Below, piece after piece: positions 17,120 to 27,412 of a stretch of DNA of 64,000 nt. The stretch covers positions 62,001 through 126,000 of the forward strand of contig DATHMH010000013.1 in NCBI GenBank assembly GCA_035487295.1. Reading direction: 5' to 3'. Made by a program: the position numbers and the translations under genes. The notes beneath the pieces are model-generated. The model made no database searches. It was not told where the DNA came from and saw nothing but the letters and a program-made list of their open reading frames with translations. Every line of letters starts with the position of its first letter. The stretch's first letter is position 1. Source of the DNA: QIAW01 sp035487295. GTDB lineage: Bacteria > Acidobacteriota > Terriglobia > Terriglobales > Acidobacteriaceae.

Positions 17120-18298
17120 ATGAGAGAAGCTGTGATTGTGAGCGCCGTCCGCACGCCGGTCGGCAAAGCGTATAAGGGAACTTTACGGGCCACCCGTCCA
17201 GACGATTTCGCCGCGGTTGCCATCAAGGGCGCGCTCGACCGCATACCGCAACTCGACCGCAAAGAGATTGAAGACGTGATCCTGGGCTGCGCCATGCCCG
17301 AGGCCGAGCAGGGGATGAACGTCGCCCGCACCGCCTCGCTCATCGCCGGGCTGCCGGTCGAGGTTTCGGCGATGACCATCAATCGCTTCTGCTCTTCCGG
17401 GTTGCAGGCGATTGCGCTGGGCGCGGAGCGTATCCGCGGGGGCGGAGCCGAAGTGATCGTGGCCGGTGGGACTGAATCCATGACCATGGTCCCGATGGGC
17501 GGCAACAAGATCAGCGCCAATCCCACGCTGGTGTCGAACTATCCTGACGCCTATCTTTCCATGGGACTCACGGCCGAACGGCTGGCCAAGCGTTTTGGCA
17601 TCACCCGCCGGCAGGCCGACGAATTTTCGCTCAACAGCCACAGGAAAGCCCTTGCGGCAATCGCGGCGGGAAAATTTGATGAAGAGATTGTGCCCGTGCC
17701 GGTGAGCTTTACCACTCCTAACGGGAGCAAACCTAAACGAATCGAAATTCAATTCAAGATGGATGAAGGCCCGCGCGCCGATACAACTCTGGAAGCTCTG
17801 GCCGCACTCAAGCCCGCCTTCCACGTCAACGGCATCACCACCGCGGGAAATTCTTCGCAGATGTCCGACGGCGCAGCCGCAGCGGTTCTCATGAACGCCG
17901 ATCGTGCCCACGAATTAGGCATCAAACCGCTGGCGCGCTTTGTCTCGTTCGCTACCGCCGGATACAAGCCAGAGGAGATGGGCCTGGGCCCGGTCTTCGC
18001 CATTCCCAAAGCGCTCAAGCTGGCAGGATTGAAGCTGAGCGATATTGAAGTCATCGAGCTGAATGAGGCCTTTGCCGCGCAGGCAATGAGCGTGATCAAA
18101 GAAGCCAGCCTCGACCCGGCGAAGGTGAACCCGAATGGCGGGGCGGTGGCCCTGGGGCATCCGCTGGGCTGCACCGGAGCCAAGCTGACGGCATCGATTA
18201 TCCGCGAACTGAAACGCCGCAACGGCCGCTATGGTCTGGTGACCATGTGCATCGGCGGCGGCATGGGCGCGGCAGGGATTTTCGAGAACCTAAACTGA
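17120..18298 (+). CDS. fadA: Acetyl-CoA acyltransferase (thiolase)
   Basis: 392 residues, usual thiolase length. It performs the thiolytic step of beta-oxidation. The acyl-accepting Cys is C91 in NRFCSSGLQ; the catalytic H347 lies in GGAVALGHPLGCTGA and C377 in MCIGGGMGAAGIFE. ATG 17120 follows GAGGTAAGAG, a good ribosome site. It sits between fadN and fadE on the same strand, with a GIY-YIG gene and a pseudogene inserted upstream. Confidence 0.93.
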   Translation: MREAVIVSAVRTPVGKAYKGTLRATRPDDFAAVAIKGALDRIPQLDRKEIEDVILGCAMPEAEQGMNVARTASLIAGLPVEVSAMTINRFCSSGLQAIALGAERIRGGGAEVIVAGGTESMTMVPMGGNKISANPTLVSNYPDAYLSMGLTAERLAKRFGITRRQADEFSLNSHRKALAAIAAGKFDEEIVPVPVSFTTPNGSKPKRIEIQFKMDEGPRADTTLEALAALKPAFHVNGITTAGNSSQMSDGAAAAVLMNADRAHELGIKPLARFVSFATAGYKPEEMGLGPVFAIPKALKLAGLKLSDIEVIELNEAFAAQAMSVIKEASLDPAKVNPNGGAVALGHPLGCTGAKLTASIIRELKRRNGRYGLVTMCIGGGMGAAGIFENLN

Positions 18299-18305
18299 AC
18301 AATTA

Positions 18306-18438
18306 ACCACGGAGACACGGGGGCACGGAGAAGAACAATTATTTTCTGACTGGTGCACACAGAGTTAACTTGGATTCCAAGATGTTCGAAAAATGAAATT
18401 TAGAGTTGTTTTTCTCCGTGTCTCCGTGCCTCCGTGGT
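18306..18438. repeat. MITE-like palindromic element, copy B (133 bp)
   Basis: Left arm from ACCACGGAGACACGGGGG (18306), right arm ending CTCCGTGCCTCCGTGGT (18438), with an interior homologous to copy A at 12623-12767. It fills nearly the whole gap between fadA and fadE: its right end is immediately followed by AAGGAAGG, the ribosome site of fadE. If transcribed it would fold into a long hairpin within the fad message. Confidence 0.8.
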
Positions 18439-18451
18439 AAGGAAGGTTTTT

Positions 18452-20251
<1,800 letters not shown>

Positions 20252-20261
20252 TTTGGAAATT

Positions 20262-20479
20262 CAGCCGCAGATGAACGCAGATTAGCGCAGATTTGTTAGG
20301 GTTTTGATCAACTGACGGGCTTCTTGTGTTTCAGCTGAGCCCACATCAAAACGCAAGACGCTTCGTCGCCGCGCGACTCGGCATGACAAAGTTGGAAACG
20401 ATCTCGCAGTCAGCGATCATTCGCTGTTTTCAGCAAGATTACAAACGATCTGTGTTTATCAGCGTCCATCTGCGGCTCG
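20262..20479. repeat. Inverted dispersed repeat (GCCGCAGATG type)
   Basis: AGCCGCAGATGAACGCAGAT at 20263 and the inverted AGCGTCCATCTGCGGCTCGA ending about 20480 flank ~180 bases without coding signal. The right arm supplies the last codons and the stop of the small minus-strand gene that ends at 20459. Confidence 0.6.
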
Positions 20480-20728
20480 ATTTTTCGCCAATTCCTCCAT
20501 CACCGAGCGAATCAACTCTTTGGAGTCGTTCAGGCATTTAAGAATAATCTGGAGATCCATGGCCGGCTTGCCCGGCTGGCGGGCGCTCTGACAATAGACG
20601 CCGTGTTGGCCTACGAGCACGAGGGCGTCGGTGAGGGCGTCCATGGTGACAGCCAGGCGTCCGCGAGTGAGCCCCATCATGAATTCGTATTTTTCCAGCT
20701 CTTGTTTGCGATCTTCGTAAACCGACAT
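20459..20728 (-). CDS. Small hypothetical helical protein
   Basis: 89 residues from ATG 20728, mostly alpha-helical and charged (MSVYEDRKQELEKYEFMMGL, later LNDSKELIRSVMEELAKN). The final residues RAADGR and the stop are encoded by the dispersed repeat, so the true C-terminus may once have been different. No family recognised. No strong ribosome site is visible, so it is moderately supported only. Confidence 0.5.
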   Translation of the reverse strand: MSVYEDRKQELEKYEFMMGLTRGRLAVTMDALTDALVLVGQHGVYCQSARQPGKPAMDLQIILKCLNDSKELIRSVMEELAKNRAADGR

Positions 20729-20802
20729 AGAAAGATTTAACCACAAAGGGCACAAAGGATTGCTTTTCATCTCTGCGCCATGTGGTTTTTTTGTCAGCAG
20801 AT

Positions 20803-22353
20803 TTATTCCAGCGCATGAACACAGATCTCGGTTTCTTCGGGATCATCGAGACCGCTGAAACCGAATCCGTTCCACTTGTAAGCGGCGACGCGTGTTCCGG
20901 TGGCGGCGGGATTCGGCAACATGAAGGAATCGGAGCGGTGCAGGGCGCAGAGACGATTATTCTTCGGGTCCACAACTGCATCGAGCAAAGGCCATGCCAG
21001 AGCGGAGCCTCTCCACTTCGCCACCAACCCTCTGCGTCCGATGGCATAGACGTAAGGACGAACGCCGTCTTCCTGGTCGAGCGGCGAGTGGTGGCGCTCG
21101 AGAGCAAAAACCAGGGCAGAGCTGGTTGTCCCCGCAAGTTGGCCGGCTTCCAGCGAAAGCAAATTCTGTGGCTCGAAGCGCCACTGCACAACTCCCGATT
21201 TCGAGCCGCTGATCGTCACGCCTTCAAGCGATTTTTCAGGCGACCAGGGCTCGGGCCGAAGCGTGACGCCGGCGACGACGAAATCTTCACCCAGTCGTGG
21301 AGTGCAATTTGCCAGTGCGGTATCAGCCGTGGCCTCTGGACCGATGACGGCCGGCATGGCAGTTTCGGGCCTGGTTTGGGTAGCGATGCCGCCACAGCGG
21401 AGCCGGCCAGCGCTGATGCGGCAGTCGGCGATGAGCCCGTCTTTGGTCTCCGGATATTTCTGGTCGAAAACGTGGTTGCCCAGCGAAAAGAAGACCGGTT
21501 TGCCCAGCACGCATTCCGGCTGCTGCACCACGTGGGGATGGTGCCCGAAGATAACATCGGCGCCGTGCTGCACCAGCCAGCTTGCCTGTTGGCGTTGCGC
21601 CTGGCTGGGCCAGTCTTGCAACTCGGTGCCCCAATGAATGGAGACAGCTACAAGGTTCGCCAACCTGCGGGCCAGCCGCAGCTTCTGCGCCAGCTCAACC
21701 GAGGGGATCTGTTGCACTTCTCCATCGGCGGCAGCAATTGTTGAAACCGCAACCAGGGCAACGGTAATATTTCCGAACCTCAGGAATAGTGGCGAGTGCT
21801 CGAAATCGAGCGGCATGACTCCGGCGTCGATAAGTTGGGTGAGCGTCTGCTCGCGTCCCGCTTTTCCCAGATCGCCCGCGTGATTGTTTTCGATGGAAAG
21901 CGCTTTGAAGCCGGCGGATTTCAAAAGATTCAGCGAGTCGAGTGGGGCCGCAAAGCAAAGATTTTGAGTGCCAGGAAGACATTGGTCCTGCGCTCCGATT
22001 GCGCCTTCAAAGTTTCCGCCAATCCAATCTGCGCCGGCAAAAAGCTGGGTGAATCCGCTCCAGGGAGAGATATGCCGATGCTTAAGCTCAACCTGCACCT
22101 GGCGCGCGAGCATGATGTCGCCGGTAAAAAGCAAACGGATTTCGGAGGAGTTGTTTTCTGCGCACACAGCGGGAGAGCATGACAGCAGGACGCCGAAAAG
22201 AAGAACGATTCGAAAAGGGAACACTCGTGCTGTGACCGTAAACAACTTGTCAGGGCACGGATTTATCTGTGCCGCAAAATGTTTCGAATCCTTCGGCTTT
22301 AGCCACTGAGGGTTGGGTGTCGAGAAGATATCTAGAGTTCCGGATGTATGCAT
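20803..22353 (-). CDS. CapA/PgsA-like metallophosphoesterase-fold protein, secreted
   Basis: 516 residues from ATG 22353. After a hydrophobic leader (FPFRIVLLFGVLLSCSPAVC) it reads LLFTGDIMLARQV, NFEGAI, SIENNHAGDLGKAG, SIHWGTE and DVIFGHHPHVVQ, the ordered metal-binding motifs of the CapA family (named after poly-gamma-glutamate capsule synthesis). The C-terminal ~150 residues are beta-rich and unassigned. ATG 22353 has a good ribosome site (GGAAGGGAAGA), but its first ~37 codons run through a REP-like repeat. Starts at TTG 22245 or GTG 22224, directly before the leader, are alternatives. Confidence 0.82.
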   Translation of the reverse strand: MHTSGTLDIFSTPNPQWLKPKDSKHFAAQINPCPDKLFTVTARVFPFRIVLLFGVLLSCSPAVCAENNSSEIRLLFTGDIMLARQVQVELKHRHISPWSGFTQLFAGADWIGGNFEGAIGAQDQCLPGTQNLCFAAPLDSLNLLKSAGFKALSIENNHAGDLGKAGREQTLTQLIDAGVMPLDFEHSPLFLRFGNITVALVAVSTIAAADGEVQQIPSVELAQKLRLARRLANLVAVSIHWGTELQDWPSQAQRQQASWLVQHGADVIFGHHPHVVQQPECVLGKPVFFSLGNHVFDQKYPETKDGLIADCRISAGRLRCGGIATQTRPETAMPAVIGPEATADTALANCTPRLGEDFVVAGVTLRPEPWSPEKSLEGVTISGSKSGVVQWRFEPQNLLSLEAGQLAGTTSSALVFALERHHSPLDQEDGVRPYVYAIGRRGLVAKWRGSALAWPLLDAVVDPKNNRLCALHRSDSFMLPNPAATGTRVAAYKWNGFGFSGLDDPEETEICVHALE

Positions 22354-22364
22354 TCTTCCCTTCC

Positions 22365-22440
22365 AAAAACCTCAGGGGCTAAAGCCCGGAATTCAGGCGC
22401 CTAACGCGGCACGACTGAAGTCGTGCCCTGACACAAACTG
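22365..22440. repeat. REP-like hairpin repeat
   Basis: AGGGGCTAAAGCCC near 22375, then the perfect hairpin GGCACGAC (22408-22415), TGAA, GTCGTGCC (22420-22427). A degraded inverted version lies inside the 5' end of the CapA-like gene (GTCAGGGCACGG at about 22249, GGCTTTAGCCACTGAGG at about 22297). A related hairpin group is at 47171-47220. Confidence 0.7.
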
Positions 22441-22454
22441 TGTATAGAACAGTT

Positions 22455-25289
22455 CTAATGCCCCTCGGTGAAGATGTAAGGCTTTACCCACTCCGGATGA
22501 GGTTGCGCATCTGCTTTCGCTCGCCATTCTGTGTCATCCAGCAACGCAGGTGAAGTGAATTCATAATAGGAATAGACGCTTCCTTTCACGATCTCGCGCC
22601 TGCCGTAGAAGGGAATAACCTGGTCCCACTCCATGGGCCGCCCGACGCCGGCTTCAAGATAAGGAACCACCGTGCCATTGGCAGCGCTTCCACCGGCGAC
22701 GTCCGCAATCTTTGGCATGGGATCGGGCGTGGAGAGCGCCAGGTCCTTGTTGGCGAGACTTTTGAATACCAGAAAATGATGTTCAGCGATGCGGCCTACA
22801 TACAATATCTCCTGATAATCCTGCGGGGTAAGCTCCTCGCCATGCAGCTCTTTTTCTGCGATGGATTGAAAGAGCCGCGCTTTGTTCGCGGTCTCACGCA
22901 GGCGCCGCAAGATGCCCTGGCGCAAAGGTTCGGGATTACTTTCAGGAGTGCCCTCCTCCGCCGGCACCTCGCCTTTTTGGAAGTCCGCAGAGGACGCAAT
23001 GGAGGCCGCCAGCCTGTCAAACAAATCTGCTATGGCGCCAAATGCCCTGGGATCAGGCTCCACGTAGCCTCGCGGAGGCTCAAACACCATCTGTTCAAAG
23101 CCGCCTTCGCCCATTTCAGCCGCGGTGCGCTCATTGACCAGCACGGTCGCATGGCGCAGCGTGGCCCAGGAGGCAAGCCCGGTCTGCATCCGCTTCGTCT
23201 TCCACAGTTCGCTGCCGCCGGGCATTCCCGGAAAGGAAACGTTGTCGGCCCACTGCACCGCAAGCGCAGTGATCCAAGCATCGTAAAGATTGTTGCTGGC
23301 AGAGATGGAAAGATGTTTTACCGAGCGCTCGGCAAGAGCATCCAGCGCCCCGGCAAGATTCGGATATTTGGCAAGCTGCTCGCTCAACAACGAACGCGCA
23401 AATTGGCTGCCGAGGGCCGCGGCAACATCCAGCCCCGACGGAATCACCCGCCGGTTGTGGGGATCGTTGACTTGTTCGGCTGGCGGCCAGGTCTCATGGA
23501 AGACAGTCGAGAGCAGGATTTCATTGTCGAATCCCCAGGAAAGCGGAAACATGGTGGCAACTTTATTCGGACGGCGGGTGTACGAAGGCGGCGCAAACGG
23601 AGCGCCCTGCCAGACCAGCGGGGCGCGTGCCGGGGCGATATATTCCCGATAGGATTCGATCCAGCGCATGGCCTGGATTTTTACGTCATCGGGCAAGGTG
23701 GCCAAAGCGGCGGGATCAAGCTCTCGCGAAGCATTAGAAATCTGCGTCAGGTAGCGGAACGCCTTGAAGTATCTGGCCATCTGCGGATCAGAGGCGTAAT
23801 GGCCGCGAGGTTTCAGTTCGCCATAGTTAAAATCCTTGCCTGTTACCGATGAGAGCGCCGAACCGCGCGCATTCAGAATGCGGGTAGTCTCCGCGTTTTC
23901 CTGCACGGTACCGTAGCGCAGGTTCGCGACTGCGGCAAAGGCCGCCGCCCAGGGCGATTGCGGAGCGCTTGCGCCCAGTGCGTCGCGGGCCGCCTCAACG
24001 AACGCCCAGAAAGCCGGCATCGCTCCCCGCCTTTCGTGCACGATGAACGTGCCCTCGTAGGCCGCGCCAAAAACCTCCCAAAAAATGTCTGTCGTGACCA
24101 GGTAGGGCCTGCTTGGACCGTACTCACTGTAGGATTCTGTGTCATAGAGCTGATAGAGCTGGTCATCGCTCCCCTGTTTCAGCAGCCCTCCGTGTTGTGT
24201 ATACAGTAATTGGTCTTGTAAAGCACTCACGAACAGCCATGCATTGGTGACGTCAGCCAGCGGTACCGATATGGGAACATACACCAGGCGGGCATTTGTG
24301 CCATCTTCCACCAGGCCGATAATTCCCTTCCCGTCGGGGACTGAAGATGGCGTGGAAGCAAACATATATTCCGCCGCTTGTTGCGATTTGCTCTTGCCCT
24401 TGTCGGTGGAGAGTGTGACGCCAGGTGTGTGAGGCAGCCAGTGGAGAATCCCGATTCCGTTCGGCGTAAAAGTCACTGACCCGCCACAGAGCTCCCCAAA
24501 ACTCGAGGGCGCGACTTTGCCCCATGCCCCGCCTTCGTACGGCAATTCTCTGAAACAATGCTGGCTATCTTCCCACAGCAGCGTCTCGCCGGAAGGATGA
24601 AACCCCGAAGGCAGCGCTGAATCTGCGACTGCTTCGCTGGGTGAATCCTGATTGGGAAAGCGCGTCAGTGTCGCCTGCGGACCCAGCACCTGGTAATCAA
24701 CGATTCCTTCTTCCGTCACCGAGCGCACGGAGTAACCAGCCGGGCCCGATCGCACCCCAAAGAAGAGACGGTATTGAATAGAACTCGTCTTGCTGTCGGC
24801 GGGCCAGATCTCGAATGGATGCGGCGCAATCGCCAGCCGTCGCAGCTCATTGTCTGACTTGTAAACCACGTTCGCGGTCCAATGATCGTTTTGGTTTTGA
24901 AATCGCTCAATTACAAACTGTTTACCCTGACGCGCAATCATAAAAATCTGCCGGGCGGCAGGATGGCAGACAATAGAGCGCGGCTCCAGATCACGTGGCA
25001 CATCGAAGGCGCTTTGCGGTTGTGGCGATGCAATGTCCCAAAATAAAACCTTATAGTCGTCGGCCGCGCCTCGTACCAGCACCGCCGCCTCAGGACTGGT
25101 TGACCATACATCGAAGTCAACGACCTTTTCACCGGCAGGAATTGCCAGGCTGCGAGCCTCATCAGGCGAGGGACGGACTGTAACTTGTTGTTGCTTGAAT
25201 ACTGTATCGTTGGCGGCGAATAGGGCTGCAGAAAAAAAGAGCGCCAGCATCAGAAAAACGGAGACAGACCTGAAGCATCGGAGGTTCAT
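22455..25289 (-). CDS. Secreted DUF3160 protein
   Basis: 944 residues with a clear signal peptide (VSVFLMLALFFSAALFAAND). The first ~330 residues look like a beta-propeller-type WD/YVTN region, while residues from about 370 to the end match the DUF3160 family as recalled (VTTDIFWEVFGAAYEGTF, later LSWGFDNEILLSTVFHETWP and AVQWADNVSFPGMPG). DUF3160 proteins are large exported proteins of unknown function found in Acidobacteria and relatives. ATG 25289 is well placed for the signal peptide. Confidence 0.82.
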   Translation of the reverse strand: MNLRCFRSVSVFLMLALFFSAALFAANDTVFKQQQVTVRPSPDEARSLAIPAGEKVVDFDVWSTSPEAAVLVRGAADDYKVLFWDIASPQPQSAFDVPRDLEPRSIVCHPAARQIFMIARQGKQFVIERFQNQNDHWTANVVYKSDNELRRLAIAPHPFEIWPADSKTSSIQYRLFFGVRSGPAGYSVRSVTEEGIVDYQVLGPQATLTRFPNQDSPSEAVADSALPSGFHPSGETLLWEDSQHCFRELPYEGGAWGKVAPSSFGELCGGSVTFTPNGIGILHWLPHTPGVTLSTDKGKSKSQQAAEYMFASTPSSVPDGKGIIGLVEDGTNARLVYVPISVPLADVTNAWLFVSALQDQLLYTQHGGLLKQGSDDQLYQLYDTESYSEYGPSRPYLVTTDIFWEVFGAAYEGTFIVHERRGAMPAFWAFVEAARDALGASAPQSPWAAAFAAVANLRYGTVQENAETTRILNARGSALSSVTGKDFNYGELKPRGHYASDPQMARYFKAFRYLTQISNASRELDPAALATLPDDVKIQAMRWIESYREYIAPARAPLVWQGAPFAPPSYTRRPNKVATMFPLSWGFDNEILLSTVFHETWPPAEQVNDPHNRRVIPSGLDVAAALGSQFARSLLSEQLAKYPNLAGALDALAERSVKHLSISASNNLYDAWITALAVQWADNVSFPGMPGGSELWKTKRMQTGLASWATLRHATVLVNERTAAEMGEGGFEQMVFEPPRGYVEPDPRAFGAIADLFDRLAASIASSADFQKGEVPAEEGTPESNPEPLRQGILRRLRETANKARLFQSIAEKELHGEELTPQDYQEILYVGRIAEHHFLVFKSLANKDLALSTPDPMPKIADVAGGSAANGTVVPYLEAGVGRPMEWDQVIPFYGRREIVKGSVYSYYEFTSPALLDDTEWRAKADAQPHPEWVKPYIFTEGH

Positions 25290-25391
25290 GTAGAAGTGCC
25301 TCGATACGGATTGGATCTATTTTGATACGAGGCATTGTACATTCATTTTGAGCGAAGAGAGGAAAACATGCCTCGCGATGGTCATAAAAAG

Positions 25392-25424
25392 AATGCCTCG
25401 CGCTTAAGATAAGCGCGAGGCATT
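25392..25424 (-). terminator. Intrinsic terminator after the helicase gene
   Basis: Perfect 15-bp stem, AATGCCTCGCGCTTA (25392-25406) against TAAGCGCGAGGCATT (25410-25424), three-base loop. On the minus strand it is followed by CTTTTTATG, a U-rich run, so it should end transcripts leaving the helicase gene (stop at 25466) before the DUF3160 gene. Confidence 0.8.
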
Positions 25425-25465
25425 GTTGTAATTTTCTGGCAGTGGCTTGCTACCAGATCTTGATT

Positions 25466-26734
25466 TTAAGCAAAGACCTCGCCGGGCAACGCCCGCAGAG
25501 TCCGTCCGGCCAGGGTATCCCGCCGTGCCGGCATCTGCGCTTCAACCTCTCGCGAGTTGATCTGCTTGCGTTCGATTCGCAGCTTGAGCGCGCGCTCGAT
25601 CTGGCGAAGCTCAGAGACTTCGGCGCCTGAAACCAGCGTCGAGGCCAATCCTCTGGCTCCCGCTCGGCCGGTGCGGCCAACGCGATGGATAAAATCTTCC
25701 GGCAAGGTGGGAAGGTCGTAGTTGATCACATGAGCTACGTCCTGCACGTGGATTCCACGGGAAGCCACGTCGGTGGCGACCAGCACCTTGAAACGGCCTT
25801 GCTCAAAACCACTGAGCGCGCCGTTGCGCTGTGACTGCGAGCGGTCGCCATGGATCATGGCAGCCGCAAAGCCGTCGCGCGCCAGATCTTTGAACAGGCG
25901 CTCGGTGCCCCGCTTGGTGCGGGCAAAGACCAGGCTGCGTCCTTTTTCCTGGTAAAGCAGGTGGCGAAGAACGTTGCGCTTTTCAGCCAGGGCTACTTCA
26001 AAAGCCTGCAGCTCCACATTTTCCGCGGGCTTCAGGATTGAGCCCAGCGCGACGCGCACCGGGTTCCGCATATATTGGTGTACCAGCCCTGCTACGGATG
26101 CTTCCAGCGTCGCTGAGAAGCACAAGGTCTGGCGTTGCGCCGGCAACAGCGCCGCAATGCGGCGGATGGCCGGCAAGAACCCCATGTCAAGCATGCGGTC
26201 GGCTTCATCGAGCACCAGGATTTTGACGTGGCGCAGGTCTGTCAGCTTGCGGCTGAGAAGGTCCTCGAGGCGGCCGGGAGTCGCAACTACCAGGCGCGCT
26301 CCTGAGCGCAGCGCCTGAATCTGTGATTTTTCTGAGACTCCGCCAATCACCAGCGCTGCCGGGCCGAGTGATTTGCCGCGCAACTTTTCATATTGCGCCA
26401 GTATCTGCAGGGCCAGTTCCCGCGTTGGGACCAGCACCAGCACTTCCACGTTTCGTGAAGTGTTGGCCTGCAGTTTTTCAATGGCCGGTATCAGGAAGGC
26501 AAGCGTCTTGCCGGTTCCGGTCTGCGCCGTGGCAAGAACGTCTTTGCCTTCCAGCGCATGCGGAATGGCCGCTGCCTGTACAGGTGTAGGGGTTATAAAT
26601 TGAGCTGATGCCAGCCTCTGCTGCAAACCAGCAGAGAGGGGCATTTCTGTAAATCGTGTCATTTCGAATTGTACTTTCTTTTTCTTGAGCGGAACTTTGC
26701 CTTCGTATGCAGATTGCAATTCGCGAGTATGCAT
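25466..26734 (-). CDS. DEAD-box RNA helicase, RhlE type
   Basis: 422 residues, an ATP-dependent RNA helicase core with a very short tail. Motifs in order: Q motif ITPTPVQAAAIP, Walker A AQTGTGKT (about 69-76), PTRELALQ, TPGRLEDLL, DEAD, SAT, then HGDRSQSQR, VATDVASRGIHVQDVAHVIN and HRVGRTGRAG. RhlE-type helicases remodel RNA in ribosome assembly or RNA decay. ATG 26734 is used; an internal ATG 24 codons later (MTRFTEMPL) lies closer to the Q motif and could be the real start. Confidence 0.92.
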   Translation of the reverse strand: MHTRELQSAYEGKVPLKKKKVQFEMTRFTEMPLSAGLQQRLASAQFITPTPVQAAAIPHALEGKDVLATAQTGTGKTLAFLIPAIEKLQANTSRNVEVLVLVPTRELALQILAQYEKLRGKSLGPAALVIGGVSEKSQIQALRSGARLVVATPGRLEDLLSRKLTDLRHVKILVLDEADRMLDMGFLPAIRRIAALLPAQRQTLCFSATLEASVAGLVHQYMRNPVRVALGSILKPAENVELQAFEVALAEKRNVLRHLLYQEKGRSLVFARTKRGTERLFKDLARDGFAAAMIHGDRSQSQRNGALSGFEQGRFKVLVATDVASRGIHVQDVAHVINYDLPTLPEDFIHRVGRTGRAGARGLASTLVSGAEVSELRQIERALKLRIERKQINSREVEAQMPARRDTLAGRTLRALPGEVFA

Positions 26735-27056
26735 ATTTTCAGGCTTGATATTTACCTATGTTGTAGATAAACGCCGCGCGTAAGTTAAATTTCAACGCTG
26801 AGAACAAACGGAGAGCAGGAAAGGCGGAAATCAATGTCAGATCTTTGTATGGATCGGACCACCGCACCACTAGCGAACCGTGGGCAATAGCGCTAATTCA
26901 ATATACCATCAGAGCACCTTAATCCCAAGAACAAAACGCGGGAGGGTACCTGAGGGGAAAACCTGCCTTGTCCTGCAAGTATTTGCAGACAGAAGATTTG
27001 TCCTCGGGCCAGCGCTGCCCCCTTCATTCCTGGACCGCAGAGAGATGAAAAAATTA
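26735..27056. other. Intergenic, no gene seen
   Basis: Between the helicase start and tRNA-Cys. It should hold the helicase promoter (minus strand) and sequence downstream of the tRNA; no consensus promoter pair or hairpin is clear enough to annotate. Confidence 0.5.
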
Positions 27057-27131
27057 TGGAGCACGGGATGGGGATCGAACCCATGTATAACGGCTTTGCA
27101 GGCCGCCGCGTTTCCACTTCGCCACCCGTGC
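27057..27131 (-). tRNA. tRNA-Cys (GCA)
   Basis: The minus strand folds as a cloverleaf: acceptor GCACGGG/CCCGTGC with a U discriminator and an encoded CCA (27057-27059), anticodon loop CTGCAAA with GCA at 27097-27099, and T-arm GGTTCGATCC. It decodes UGC/UGU. Length 75 with CCA. Confidence 0.95.
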
Positions 27132-27412
27132 CCAAAACACAAAACCCACCTGCCAGATCATCTTCTGACGGTGGGTATCAATGAGTGTTTGCTTTAAATC
27201 TACTTTAGCCCTGCAATCTCATCGCGCCAGAAGACACGCACGCGCAACACATACAGGCACAACAGGCTTTTGCGGTCTTCCGGGCAAATTGCATATATCG
27301 CAAACTAACATAGGACCGGCCTCAATCGCAAGTTGGCTCTAGTGGTGCACTGCAATAGGAAGCTGCCACCTGCGCGTTGTAGAATATGGCCTTTCAGACG
27401 AGCTACCAAATT

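Noticed and set aside
20782..21744. 320-residue plus-strand frame opposite the CapA-like gene
   Set aside because: Antisense of clear CapA metal motifs; no ribosome site or family.
22776..23852. 358-residue plus-strand frame opposite the DUF3160 gene
   Set aside because: Same shadow logic: the minus strand carries a signal peptide and family motifs while this translation has no recognisable domain.
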